Shown: one piece after another, positions 47,901 to 60,115 of the stretch
Numbering within the stretch: the stretch's first letter is position 1
Layout of the letters: each line of letters begins with the position of its first letter
Source: Tetradesmus obliquus
Lineage: Eukaryota; Chlorophyta; Chlorophyceae; Sphaeropleales; Scenedesmaceae
Length of the DNA stretch: 64,000 bases
Assembly (NCBI GenBank): GCA_030272155.1
Contig: CP126195.1
Span: forward strand, 2,091,001 to 2,155,000
Direction of reading: 5' to 3'
Notes under the pieces: model-generated
Told to the model about the DNA's origin: nothing
Seen by the model: the letters and a program-made list of their open reading frames with translations, nothing else
The model's database searches: none
Position numbers and translations under genes: made by a program

Positions 47901-49416
47901 ACCGGCTGTCTGCTTGTTTCTGCCCACAAAGGGCCATGCAGTGACTGGCTGGTCCCTGAACCAAGCAAAGGTCTTGGTTTGGCTACGTCTTTGCTGTATG
48001 ACTGCCTGTGTGCTGCGCGTGTGTTGCTGCTGGTACCTGTTGCATCTACGCTGGACAGGCAGAGCGATGATCTGCATGTACTTGTCGCGCTCGTGCAGTA
48101 GTTCATTTAAGCACCTGTGCCCTGGTTTTGTGTTCTGTTCCAATCTTGTGGTGGCAGCGGCCACCAGCCTGCTGTGCTCCACGCCAGCCATGCACGTACG
48201 TCACTCTGGTTAACCATCTCTTTGGCTGCTGAACTGTAGCTATGTGTTCCTTGACGTGATTTTAGTTGCATATATGCTGAGCTTGCTGGCTTCATCTGCA
48301 CCGCTCTTCCGCATTGGTTGGCTGTGAGTCTTGCTTGTGCATTGGCTGTGTCGGAGTTGTGGCTGCCGCGCGGTGGCTTGGACACCGCTGCTGCTGCTGC
48401 TGCTGCTGCTGCTGTGGAGAATTCCACGCTGCTCAGAATGCTGGCGTCTGTGTGACTCGGAAACAATGTGCTAAATGGGGCGCCCCCTCGTTCCGTGAAA
48501 CGTGGTCTTGCGTGAGTAGTACTGCACACCAAGCACCTTTGATGACATTGCATGGTCACAATGTCAGCCAGCAGATTGCGGCTTGTGACATTGGGAGAAG
48601 AAATGATGTGATCCTGGAGGGTTATGCGTGCCTTGCGGCACCACCGTCACTGCTGGGTGCCGCTGGTTGCATTGGGGGGTTCGATTGTGGAGTTCCTTGG
48701 ATTGAAGGGTGTGGCAATGATGCTATGGCTTGATGGGTAACATGATGATGATTGAAGGGTGTTGTTCTCACCTGGGGTGCTGTGTCACACTGCACAGCCA
48801 CTACGGTAGTGGCTAGGAAGACTGCAGCACTGGACTACAGTTCGATGACTTGTTGGCTGCGGCTGGTGATAGATGTGGTGCAGTAATGCTGTGTTCGTGG
48901 CTGGCTGTTTGCTCGAACAGGTTAATGCCTGCTCACGAGCTCCTGCACATGGCTGATATCTCTGAGATAGTATGCCAAGGTTTTGCTGCCTGCCGCTGAG
49001 CCAAGTTGCCATTTAACCCAGCATTGCATGTCGTTGGTTGCTGCTTGATTGCAGACACGGCTGACTTATCGGAGGCGCAAGTACCTTCTGGTGTGGCCTG
49101 TCATGCAAACTTTTGAATTCTTTACTGTGGCGTGCAGTCTGTCCTTTGGGGTTTCCAGCAGCGATAGCGATGGTGCCGCAAGCACGGACACAACACTTTA
49201 TACATGCTTTTTGACATTGAGGTCTCAACGTATCAGCAAGAGGCGGCGATCGGTTGCCAACGGTACCCGCAAGCATGCTGCAACGAAGCCTGCAACTCTG
49301 GCGCGTACACAGACATGCTGGATATACACTAAACCCGTTACTTATATGTTCAGTCAGATGTCTCCACAGGACGCGCAACAGGCGCGCTAGGTCGCTGGAG
49401 GCGCGCTCAGTGTCGC
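44905..49416. other. Gene-poor 4.5-kb stretch between cyclin and MnmE
   Basis: No exon with convincing protein pattern was found on either strand. The plus strand is rich in T and G. One diverged tandem repeat is visible: the segment at about 47385-47445 recurs at about 47515-47575 (shared TTCATGCC and CAGTTGTG cores, offset near 132 bp). The region may hold the 3' UTR of the cyclin and additional 5' exons of MnmE. A fast-evolving or non-coding gene cannot be excluded. Confidence 0.45.
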
Positions 49417-50195
49417 ATGCTGCTGGTGTGTGCTGCTGCTGCTCTTGCACCAGTGCAGTGGCTGCAAGCCATCGGACTCGACATGTATCGGCTTGTTCAG
49501 GTTATTCGTACTCGTAACAATACCTTCACGGTGTTTATGCTGCCATGGTGCATGCATGCAGAGCAATCAGTAGATGATGGCCCCTCAACCAGTGGCAGGA
49601 CAGCAGAGCACAGCTCAGCAGCGGCTGACACCCCCTTAGCCACTGATGGCGAGGATACCATCGCGTCACTGGTGACTGGTAAGCCTTGGCTACAATGTGG
49701 ACCGCTTGCAGGAAAAAGCAGCACAACCAGGTATAGGATTGCCTGGGTTCAGGCACATGCATATGATGCACAGCCAGGCAGGCCCTACAAGTCGCACACA
49801 AAACGAAGCTGAAGAAGCAGGTTGTTTCTAAACCTTACAAGCAGTGACTCGGTGCTCTCTGCTAGAAGCTGAGCTCTTGAGACAAGCAACGACCAGTGCA
49901 TCATCAGCTGGCTGCTGCCGCTGCCCCTGTTCGACGTTGCGCAACAGGTGGCAGCAGGTCTGGAGCAGTCGACATCATCCGCGTATCAGGGAGCGAAGCA
50001 GTGCAGATTGCGCAGCGGGTGTTCTGGCCTCAGGTACTGCCCAGGCTGCCAGCTGCAGCAGCTTGCAGGAAACCAGCGGCTTGCAGGAAAGCAGCAGCTG
50101 TTGACCGTGCAGCTGCTGGTGGCAGCTGTCACAGCTGCGTGCTACGCATGCCTGCTATTGAGTTTGTTGGTTGCAGCAGTACTTGCAAAAGAGAG

Positions 50196-50231
<36 letters not shown>

Positions 50232-50679
50232 GCAGCAGCAGCACTTGGAACAAGGGACAGCTCGCTGGTTGCGTTTATAGTTGCCAAGAGGGACAGCAGC
50301 AGTACTTATAAAGAGGGAGAGCCTGTTGGTTGCAGTAGTACTTGCCTTGAGGCAGTACTTGCCACAAGGGACAGCAAGCCTTGCTCAGCGTGTGCTGTTA
50401 CAGCAACTGCCACCAGCAGCAGATCTGCAGTGATCGCAGCTGCAGCAGTTCATTTGCGCATGCATACACTGCCCTACACCTCAGTTGTACTGTGTTGCGT
50501 CATCATCGCAACTGCCGACAGCAGCCCTAAGTATGCTTGCCCGCATGTTCACGTATTATACGCACATGACCTGCCCCAAGACACTTGGCCTGAGACATGG
50601 CCCCCAGCCTGAACGCCTGCCCTGCTGCCATGACCCAACCAGCACTTCCGCCCCTCTGCTGTGGAAATTGCTGCGTAAC

Positions 50680-50737
<58 letters not shown>

Positions 50738-53700
50738 AGGGCCGCTTCCGCTTCAACTGGCAGCCGCGCAGCCAGCGCATCTACCACGGCAGCGCCATCG
50801 ACAGCAGCGGCCGCATGATTGATGAGGTGCTGCTGCTCGCCATGCTGCGGCCGCGCTCCTACACAAGAGAAGATGTGATTGAGCTGCACACACACGGCGG
50901 CGGCGTGTGCGCGCAGCGCGTGCTGCGGGCCTGCATAGAGGCCGGCGCGAGGCCTGCGAGGCCCGGGGAGTTCACGCTGCGAGCTTTTCTAAATGGACGC
51001 ATGGACTTGTCTCAGGTAGGTGCAAAAGGGAGCGTGTGTGGGCGGTGGTGTCCGGTGTCGACTGTTGTTTGTTGTGGCAGGGTTGTGCCTGCATTGGGTT
51101 GTGTGCAGCGCCATGGTCCTGCTCAAGCGAAGAATGTGCTGCAGCAAATTTGCTGCATGTCAATCTCTGCTCCGACCCAAACAATGCCTGGCCTGCCGCA
51201 TTGCCAGGCCGAGATCGTGCTGCAGCTCATCAGCGTGTGCACCGCCACCTGCAGCCTCTGCACCGTTCAAACCCTCCGCAACGCCTGCCGCACGCTTTGC
51301 TGATTGGTCAACACCATACTTACTTAATCGCAGGCCGAGAACGTGCTGCAGCTCATCAGCGCGCGCACCGCCACAGCAGCAGACAGCGCCCTAGCAGGCC
51401 TTGCTGGGGGCCTGGGCCAGCTGGTGTCTGAGCTGCGCGGTGACCTGCTTGAAATATTAGCGGAGCTTGAGGCGCGGCTGGACTTTGATGATGACCTGCC
51501 CCCTATGGATGTGCCAGCACTGGTGGAGGACATCACAGGTGGGTCGGCGTCTGCTTTGGCTTCAAGCCAAGTGCAAGTTCAGTGTGCTGCTATGGCCGTT
51601 TGGCTGTGGCTTGATCGGCTTGGGGGCCTGAGCAGCTGGTGTCTGAGCTGCGAGGAGATTTGTTTGAATGTCAGCGGAGCTTGAGGCGCGGCTGGACTTA
51701 TACGATGCCCTGCCCCGGATGGATGTGCCAGCACTAGTGGAGGACATCACAGGTGGCAGGGGTGTCAAATGTGGACGGGCCACGCAGCACACGCTCGCGA
51801 CACCCTGCGTGAATTTGCACTGCAGGGTGGTGTTGAGGAGTAAGCACTCTCAGCATAAGAATGCATGTTTACATCTCTTGCATGTTTCCCAGAGTGCTCT
51901 GGTGCATATGTTTCCCGGAGCGCTTGTTTATAAGTGTGTAGCCATAGCTGTGCATAGGCATGCAGTGTCACTCACGTGCATGTGTGTGTGGCAGCATCAC
52001 CTCCTCAAGTCTCGGGCAGCTTCCTATTCGACCAGGTGTCTGTGGTGGTGTATGCCGCATGAACACACCGTGTAACCTTTCTATCGTTGTGACCCCTCTA
52101 TATATTGTCAAGTCCTTGGGCAGCTGGCTCAATATCTGGTGTGACTGCTGCGCCGCTGCTGCTGCTGCTGCTTGCAGTGCTTCAGCGGGACATTGAGGCT
52201 GCGCTGCGCACCAGCAGGCAAGGCAACCTGCTGCGGCAGGGGCTGCAGGCAAGTGACGCAACACAGCAGGCAGCAGGGCACAGACAGCTGCCTCTTTATG
52301 CACCTGATAGCTTGCCATGCTCAGGATACATGTGACATGGCAGATAAGCTGGGAATCTTCATGCACCTGATAACTTGCGATGCACAGGATACATGTGACA
52401 TGGCAGATAAGCTGGGAGCCATAAGATAAGCTTTGCTGCAGTTGCATATTGCTGCGGTCCTGTGATAGAATAATCCAGCGCTCATGCACCCGAGGCAGCG
52501 TGAGCTTGCAGCCTTGGCCGTCGCCCAACAAAAGGGAGATGGTTGTTACAACTGTGTCGTGTCTGAGGCTGCCAGAGGCTGCCAACAGAGGTGATGCCTG
52601 CTGCTGTGCTGCGGCTCACACGGCGCTGTACAGACCTCGACCGTATAGCCAACTGGGCTGTGTGCTGCTGCTGCGGCTGCTGCGGCTGCTGCCGCAGGTG
52701 GCCATCGTGGGGCGGCCCAACGTTGGCAAGTCAAGCCTGATGAATAGCTGGACAGGCACCAACAGGGCCATTGTTACTGACATTGCTGGCACGACACGTG
52801 ACGTGCTGGAAGCAGGTGACACAAGCGTGACAGGCGGCAGGACTGTGGCTGCTCAGTTGTGTCTGCAGATTGCGTTCTGCTGGTTGTGTCTGGGTGATTT
52901 GCCACAACGGAGTATGCTGCTGTGCTGGTGCAACATGCATATGCTTGCCAGTGCTGCTGGTGCTGCTGCCTCTTGGTTGCCCTATGGTCTGCTCCTGCAC
53001 CTTACCTCCAGCACTACGAGTAAGTAACAACTAACAATTGTGTAACATGTTACATGACACCTGCAGGCCTCACGGTGTCGGGTGTGCCCATCACGCTGCT
53101 GGACACAGCAGGCATCCGCTCCAGCTGCGATACAGTAGAGCAGCTAGGAGTGGAGCGATCAACGGCAGCAGCAGCGGCAGCAGATGTGGTTGTCATGGTT
53201 GTTGATGCTGCTGCCGGGTGGACAGACGATGATGGCGAAATCTTTGATGCGCTGTGGGGAAGAGGCGGCCCCGGCAGCAGCTCCTGCAAGGTCAGGGGGC
53301 CGGCGCTGCTGGTGGTCAACAAGAGCGACCTGGCAGGTGGGTGGAAGTGTGAGGAGCGCGTAGAAGTGTGAGGGGGCAGGCATGCTGCACACAGTCCTGC
53401 TGTTGCCGCAGCCGATGGTCCAGCAACAAAGGCAGTTTGGTTATGATGCTGCTGACAGGTCTCGCCTCCAGGATGCGGGTCGACACAGAATCAGCAGTTG
53501 CTGCATCCGGTGTGTCTCAGCGCTTGATCTCTATGTCTTCTTTTGCAGCGCCATACTGCACGCTGGCGCGTCAACCCTCGAGCAAGCCCCGCTCCCGCGC
53601 GTCCTCTTTGCGCTCACTCACTCTCGTGCACACCTGCCTGCCTGCTGCTGCTGCTGCTGCGGCGGCGGCGGCTGCTGCTGCATTATCCACCTGCTCCTCG

Positions 53701-54073
53701 GCCGCCAGCAGGCACCAAGCAGCTGCAGCTTCCTTTACTCGCCAAGGAAACTTTCCAAGCAGTGGTACAGACCAGCGCTGTTACACGTGACGGCTTGCCA
53801 GATTTAGATGCGGCCCTGCTGAAGCTCGCAGGAGCCCCGCAGCTAGCAGCTGGCGGTGTATCATGGTCTGTGAATGAGCGGCAGGCAGAGGCGCTGATTC
53901 GGGCACATGAGGCGTTGGGGGCTGTAGGGGAGAGCATAGCAGCTGATGTGCCGCTTGACTGCTGGACAGTTGACTTGAGGGCTGCGCTGCTGGCGCTGGG
54001 GGAGGTTAGTGGAGAGGGTGTGGGGGAGGAGGTGCTAGATGCTGTGTTCAGCAAGTTCTGTATCGGGAAGTGA
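49417..54073 (+). CDS. mnmE: tRNA modification GTPase MnmE (TrmE), organellar
   Basis: Nine exons: 49417-49678, 49948-50033, 50740-51015, 51334-51538, 52178-52248, 52698-52815, 53067-53336, 53412-53434 and 53729-54073; 552 codons with the stop. With MnmG it makes the 5-carboxymethylaminomethyl-type modification of wobble U34 in organellar tRNAs. Seen: N-terminal THF-binding domain ([61 protein letters not shown]), the helical domain, then the G domain with [21 protein letters not shown] and NKSD, and the invariant C-terminal FCIGK whose Cys is essential in bacteria. The N-terminal ~65 residues have no bacterial counterpart and would be a transit peptide. The first exon start is uncertain, and the tiny exon 53412-53434 is inferred from phase. 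Confidence 0.9.
50681..50738 (+). repeat. (CTG)19 array forming a 3' splice site
   Basis: CTG on the sense strand passes directly into CAG|GGC, the acceptor of MnmE exon 50740-51015. The array occupies the whole position of the pyrimidine tract. Confidence 0.96.
51204..51250 (+). repeat. Echo of MnmE exon 51334-51538 (5' end with acceptor)
   Basis: Copy of the exon start ([14 protein letters not shown] beside [14 protein letters not shown]) preceded by a CAG acceptor, about 125 bp upstream. Confidence 0.87.
51618..51760 (+). repeat. Partial second copy of MnmE exon 51334-51538 (3' two thirds with donor)
   Basis: A ~137-bp copy of the exon's 3' part, ending in ALVEDITG and a GTGGC donor, lies in the downstream intron. 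Most of it still reads as protein ([24 protein letters not shown]), but a short frame change occurs near 51665 and no acceptor is obvious. Confidence 0.87.
52296..52421 (+). repeat. 63-bp tandem duplication in an MnmE intron
   Basis: Two adjacent copies sharing GGATACATGTGACATGGCAG and GATAAGCTGGGA, located in the GC-AG intron between exons 52178-52248 and 52698-52815. They do not resemble an exon. Confidence 0.88.
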
Positions 54074-54532
54074 GGCAAGTGAGGCAAGTGAGGCGAGCAG
54101 GGGTGTTGAGCGGCTGTGGGGCATGTGGTGGTTACCCTGGCGCGCCGTGGTGGTCAGCTGTCGTGTGTTTTCAAATGTTGACGATGTCTGTGGTGGGCAG
54201 CCGCTGCAGTGCCATGCAAGCAAGCAGCAACAGTATGCATGCTCTGTTTGTAGCCGCAGTCAACTGCCATGACCTCCGCATGCAGTTGTGGTGACCTTCA
54301 CTTCTATCTGCTGGCGGTTTTGGTGGGTTGGGTTTTGCTCTGTAACAACTGCTGCCTCTTAGACAAGGTGCCGCGTCACGCCCATGCTCGGTCCTTTTGA
54401 CACATGCAGCTCCTCTTGAGCGTCGTTTGATTTGTTCTTGCACACTCTTCAGCCGCCTGCTTCGCTCGCAGCCTGCTGCTCAACATCTTCAGCTTTCTTG
54501 AGTCCTTTGATCTTTGATCGACAGCTGCAACC
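54074..54532. other. Intergenic region between MnmE and eIF1A
   Basis: Only 459 bp separate the MnmE stop from the eIF1A start in the same direction, so it contains the MnmE 3' UTR and the eIF1A promoter and leader. A short run of GAGGCAAGT-like units follows the MnmE stop at 54072-54100. A TGTAA motif at 54338-54342 could be a chlorophyte-type polyadenylation signal for MnmE. Confidence 0.45.
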
Positions 54533-55355
54533 ATGCCTAAGAACAAGGGAAAAGGAGGAAAGAACAGGCGTAGGGGAAAGAACGAGAACGAGGAGAAGCG
54601 CGAGCTGATCTTCAAGGAGGATGGCCAGGAGTATGCCCAGGTGCTGCGCATGCTTGGCAACGGACGCTTGGAGGCGCAGTGCATTGATGGTGTGAAGCGG
54701 CTTTGTCACATCCGTGGCAAGATGCGCAAGAAGGTGTGGGTGAACCAGGGAGACATCGTCCTAGTGGGCCTGCGCGACTACCAGGACGCCAAGGGCGATG
54801 TGATCCTCAAGTACATGGCAGATGAGGCCCGCAGCTTGAAGCAGTATGGCGAGCTGCCGGAGAACATCCGTGTCAACGACACAGACGCAATGATGGAGGG
54901 CGATGAGAACGAGAACGCAGAGTACGTGGCTTGTCTGGTGCTGGTTGTGCAAGCCACAGCAACTTCAGTTCATTTACATGCTTCAGCGAGCCGCTGCACC
55001 CTCTGCATGGGCCGTGTGGGCTGGGTTGGGCAGTTCCACTGCTTGCTGCTGCTGCATAGCGGCTGCTGCTTGACAGCTGCCCTGATCACAGCCTGTGTCA
55101 GCCCATCAGTCGCACATAGGTTGCCAATTGTTTTATTCAGCATCATGGCAGCAGCGCAGCTGCAGGACAGGCTGTGCTTTTGCAGCATCCAGTGCAACAC
55201 TGTTATGCCAATGCAACTGCAGCTGTCTCTGTCGTGCATGCGCGCGCACCTGACACGCATGCAACGGTTGCTCACCCTGCTGCCACTGCTTCTTTGCTGC
55301 TGCTGCTGCTTTTTGCTGCAGGTTCTTCGACTTCGACGACATTGCAGAGATTTAG
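54533..55355 (+). CDS. eIF1A: Translation initiation factor eIF1A (140 aa)
   Basis: Two exons, 54533-54921 and 55322-55355, joined by a 400-bp intron (donor GTACGT, acceptor TTTTTGCTGCAG) in phase 2; 141 codons with the stop. eIF1A binds the 40S ribosomal A site and promotes scanning and start-codon selection in the cytosol. Seen: the basic N-terminal tail ([19 protein letters not shown]), the OB fold ([20 protein letters not shown], then [53 protein letters not shown]) and the acidic C-terminal tail ending [10 protein letters not shown], which binds eIF5B. The length is typical for the family. The donor was chosen over nearby GTs because only it restores the conserved tail. Confidence 0.96.
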
Positions 55356-56883
55356 GCCTGCTGCCTTTAGCAGGTGGTGCTGCAGTTGGAGTCGATTTGC
55401 GTTTTTTCAGCAGCCGAGCAGCAGCTGCTGCTAGCAGCAGCAGCAACGGCCTAGCATATGGCGGAGCGGCAGCAGCAGGGTTCTATGCTGGAGCAGCAGC
55501 AGCAGGGGTCTGCGTGCTGGCCCTTGCCATTGTTGCTTGGCAACAGCGCTGTCTGCACCTGCAGCTGCAGATGTGCGGCAGGGCAATCCAGCTGGTGGTG
55601 TGCAAGCAGGACTGCCATGCTTCTGCTGGTGGCTGCGTGTGTTACATGCTGGGCTGCTCGCGCAAGGCGCTATTTTGAGGGCAGCCAGATAAAGCACAGA
55701 TGGCTAAGGAAGGCGCTGCAGCAGCAGCAGTTGCCAGCTCCCGGAGTTGTGCGCTGTGGCGCCTGCAGTCGCCCATGTGCTGTGTGCTTAGCTAGGTGTT
55801 TGCTTGTTGGTCCGTTGTGTCACTGTGCAGATAGGCGCGCAGTGCAGCTCTGAGCAGATTGTGGTATCCCGCCAAGTTTGGGTGCAGGACAGCTGCTATC
55901 AAGAGCTAGCACGCCAACTGTAGATGATGTGCTATGTTATCTAGGCCGGGGCCGTGTGCTTACTGTAGATATGCGCAGCTGCTGCCTCCCCAGCCCTTTC
56001 GCTGCTATCTAAATTTGCTATGCGCTGGCAGCTGCCCTTGTTTGCTGCTCAGGCATGTGCATTTAGGTGTTGCAGCATGCTGCAAGGCAAGCTTTACCAC
56101 AGCACTGTCTGTGTCAACACGCGCGTGCTTATCATGCACGGTGCATTTGACAATATCGTGCCTAGCGCCTAGTGCCAAGTTTGGTGTCATATTGCCTGCT
56201 GTCCCAGCTGCAGTTGTTGGTGCTGGCACTGCACTGGGGTAGGCCATCCGACGTGTTGCCTTGACAGCTGATCTGTTGCCTTGGTATGCAGCCATTGCAG
56301 CAGCAGCTGGCTGTGCCTGCTTTATGCTTTGCTGTGCCACAGCAAATGGCGGCGCTGGTAGCTGCGCTGGGTTGGGAAGTGTGTGTGCTTGTGTGCGTGA
56401 TGCCAACTTGTGGCATCTCATTTGAGTGCCGAGGGTGAGTGTGATTGGACAGCGCAGGTTGCCTGCATGTTGGGATGCCAGCCATTGCTGGGATCTTTGC
56501 TGGTAACATTCCCAAATGGATCCAGGTGTGCTGTCAGCGTTACAAAGCTGGTTAGTGCAGCTGCGGCACAATGGGGGAAGGAAGGACAAAGTGCTGTCAC
56601 AAACCTGCCAAGATTTTTCTGCAAGCCAGCCAACAGAAAACCGCACAGCAATTCATGCCAGTGCATGCTGTATGGTCACAAAACAAACGGTTGCTGGCAG
56701 GAGGAGTGTTCAACACAGTGCCTGCTGCAGTGGGAGCCACCATGACAGTGTGCAAGGGAATGATCACTGCAACGCAACAGCAGTACTGCCGTTGCTGCTG
56801 CCGCTGCCTGCTGCAGGCATGCTAGCAGTGCTGCAAGCAGAAAGCGTGTTACAACCACCACAGTAGCCGTCGTAAGCTACTGA
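55356..56883. other. Convergent intergenic region between eIF1A and BBS9
   Basis: About 1.5 kb between two gene ends facing each other, so it should contain both 3' UTRs. No exon or RNA gene was recognised. Long open frames reading out of eIF1A are intron read-through. Confidence 0.5.
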
Positions 56884-58879
56884 TCAGTGTGCCGCAACAG
56901 CAGCAGCGCTGCCGCCATTATTGCTGCTGCTGCCTGCCACCAGCCGCATGCCCTTTGACAGCCGCTCCAGCACAAGCGAGATGTGCTTCTTCAGCCGCGC
57001 TGTATCAGCAGCAGGCGCCAGTGGCGGCACTGCTGCTGCAGCGTCCTTGGCTGAGCGCGCCAGGGCGCTGCGTAGCAGGTGCGTCATGGCTGCCTCGGTG
57101 GTCTCCTCCCAGCTCACCTGCACACAAAACAGCGGAACAGAAAATGCAGCAGAGTCCTTCAGCTGAGCAGGTGGCATGAGAGAACAGTGCAGCAGGTGCG
57201 TCATGGCTGCCGAGGAGGTCTCCTCCCAGCTCACCTGCAGGTGGCACACCAGCAAAGGGCAGCAGAGTCCAAAACCTGAGCAGGCAACATAAAAGAGCAG
57301 TGCAGCAGGTGCGTCATGGCTGCCGCGGAGGTCTCCTCCCAGCTGACCTGCAGGTGGCACAACACGGCACAGCAGCAGCGTTGAGACCCGGAGCTGCTGT
57401 GGCGCTGGCGCGGAAGCGCATCCACAAATTCACCCTGTCAACGATGTTATTGGCCAAGGTGCTATGTTGGCCTGAGTTGTTGCACCAGCTCCCAGGCTCA
57501 ATCAAAGCACCTTGTGCTGCAAACGTTTTACACGTGCTTGAGTCATATCCGGTGTCTGCACCTACCTCTGGCCCCTCCAGCACCACTGGGCTCAAGGCGC
57601 AGCGCATTTGTGCACGCACAACAGGCAACTGTGCAGCTGCTGCGTGTGTTGGCAAAACACAAACACACGACATCATGTGCTATGATGTGTGGTCAAGTAT
57701 CTGCACCTACCTCTGGCCCTTCCAACACAACGGGGCTCAGGGCGCAGCGCAGCAGCTCAAACTCCTCGGCAGCCAGCTTGAAGCGGAACCTGGTGAGCAG
57801 CAGCAGCAGCTGCACGCCGGCCCCCAGGGCCTGGCCAGCTGCCAGCAGCTCAGCCTGCAGCTGCTCCATCTGCACACACAGCAGCACATGCAGCAACATC
57901 ACGTTGTGTAGTATACGGCGGGGGAGGTGATGAAGGTGATCAAGCGGCACTGCAGCGACAGCTGAGGCGTGGCACCAGTGGTATGGGCAGCTGCTGCTGA
58001 AGCTTGCATTGTCGTGGAAGAACTGCACAGTTATGCTGTCATGCCATGCCTTATCGCTGTACATGATTGAGTGTAGCTATCCTGAGGGCCAGGCTTTAGG
58101 GCGTTTGCAGCAACTGAGCGACAGCCGTTCTGCATCCGCAACTGCCCAGCAGGTCTGCCTGCAGCTGCCTGCCCATACAGCCTGACGACTGTGTGACGCA
58201 AGCCCCAGTGTGCTGTGGTGATGCCGCAATGACAGTGCACACGCATCGTGTTGCGCAAGCGCGCGTGCTCACCTGTGTTGCCAGGTCCAGTATTTGGTCG
58301 TACGTCTCCTCCATGAGCACGTCCAGCTGGTTCAGTGGCGCTGCATTGCGGTCCTGAGACCGTGTACAATTTGCAATTGCCAGTAGCAGCAACAGTAGCA
58401 GCAACAGCAGCAGCAGCAGCGACATCCATGTGCATGATGCGTGAAGTGGTTCAGCAGCGCGGCATTGCGGTCCTGTTAGGCCATGCGCAGCACAACCGCA
58501 GTAAGAACCGCAGCAACAGCAGCCATGAGCATCACAGTGACGCCAGCAGTGGCTATTCCAGAGGCTGAAACGCTAGTGCCATGCAGCACACGCTGCTGAT
58601 TGAAAAGGAGCACACAAGGAGCAGACATGGTTGTGTCAGACCTGCTGCAATGTGTTTGTGCGCAGCATCAAGCTGCTGGGCGGTCCCACAGTGTCCTTAT
58701 TTGTGTGTAAGATGTGACGCTGTGCAATGACTGTGCCTCACCTTGTATCGCACCAGCAGCCGCTTCTGCACGCTCCTGAACTGCACCTCGCGCTGCTCCA
58801 GCGCCTCATTGGCGGCAGCCAGCGCGGCGCGCAGCGCAAAGTGGCGGTCCACCAGCTCAAACACGTCCTGGCAGCAGCA

Positions 58880-58937
<58 letters not shown>

Positions 58938-60070
58938 CAGGCAGTCGATCCTCAGCTGGGCTGCTTGGCAGATCCTCAGGTACAGCCAGGGTCTAGCTCC
59001 AAACAACAACAGCAGCCCAGCAACCACTTCACACTTGATACCACAGCCCACGCGGCGCCCCACCTGCAGCGGCAGCGACTCCTCAAACGTGATGCTGAAA
59101 GGAGGCGGCTGCTGCTGCTGCTGCTGCGCTGCAGCGGGCTTGGCCTCCGCAGCAGCAAAGTGTCCGGCCAGCCGCCGTGACAACTCCTGCAGCACCAGCC
59201 ACATTGCTGCAAAGCTGTCTGCCTGTAGCCGGTATCGCCCCGCGTTCTTCGACACCAGGATTGTCACCTCCTGCCCGCCGCCAAAGTGAAAGCTCATCAC
59301 GTTTGCGGCCTGCGAGCGGCTGAGTGCCTCGGCATGCGCTGGATGCGCCTGCATTTGCAGATGTACCAAAACACGTGCAGCAAGTGTGCAGTGAGGAGGT
59401 CAGCAGCAGGAGGAGCAGCAGCAGCAGCCCCAGGTTTGCAGCCTGGCAGCGGCTCAGCGCCTCGGCATGCGCTGGATGCGCCTGCGAGTGCAGATGCACC
59501 AAGCGGGTGCAGCAAGTGTGCAGTGAGGAGGTGCAGCAGCAGCGGCATCAGCAGCCCAAGGTTTGCAGCCTGGCAGCGGCTCAGCGCCCCAGTATGCGCT
59601 GGATGCGCCTGCGAGTGCAGTTGTACCAAGCGGGTGCAGCAAGTGTGCAGTGAGGAGGTGCAGCAGCAGCGGCAGCAGAAGCCCCAGGTTTGCAGCCTGG
59701 CAGCGGCTCAGCGCCTCGGCATGCACTACATGCGCCTGCGTGCGGCAACGGCGCATATACACAACAATGGATGGTATCTATGATGACGGCGACTGTACAC
59801 AGAGATTTAATGCAGCAGGGGTGCAGCGGGGCGGTGCAGCAGGTGCGATTGTGCAGTGCCACCACCATGATGCTGACCACGCCACGCAGGTAAAAGCGCA
59901 ACTTCTATATGGCTCCTGGATTCGGCGGGTCATGCCGCTGGCACAGATGCTGCAGTGGCCGTGCGCACCTGCACCAGCATGTCACCAAACAGCGCCACCA
60001 GCTGCGCTGCGTCCCTGTTGGTGGCCACAGTGACCTTGTACTCCGCAGACTTGACAGGAGGGATGACCTG

Positions 60071-60115
<45 letters not shown>

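Noticed and set aside
54533-55678. 381-aa open frame beginning with eIF1A
   Set aside because: Its second part is intron read-through. The conserved acidic tail is restored only by splicing 54921 to 55322.
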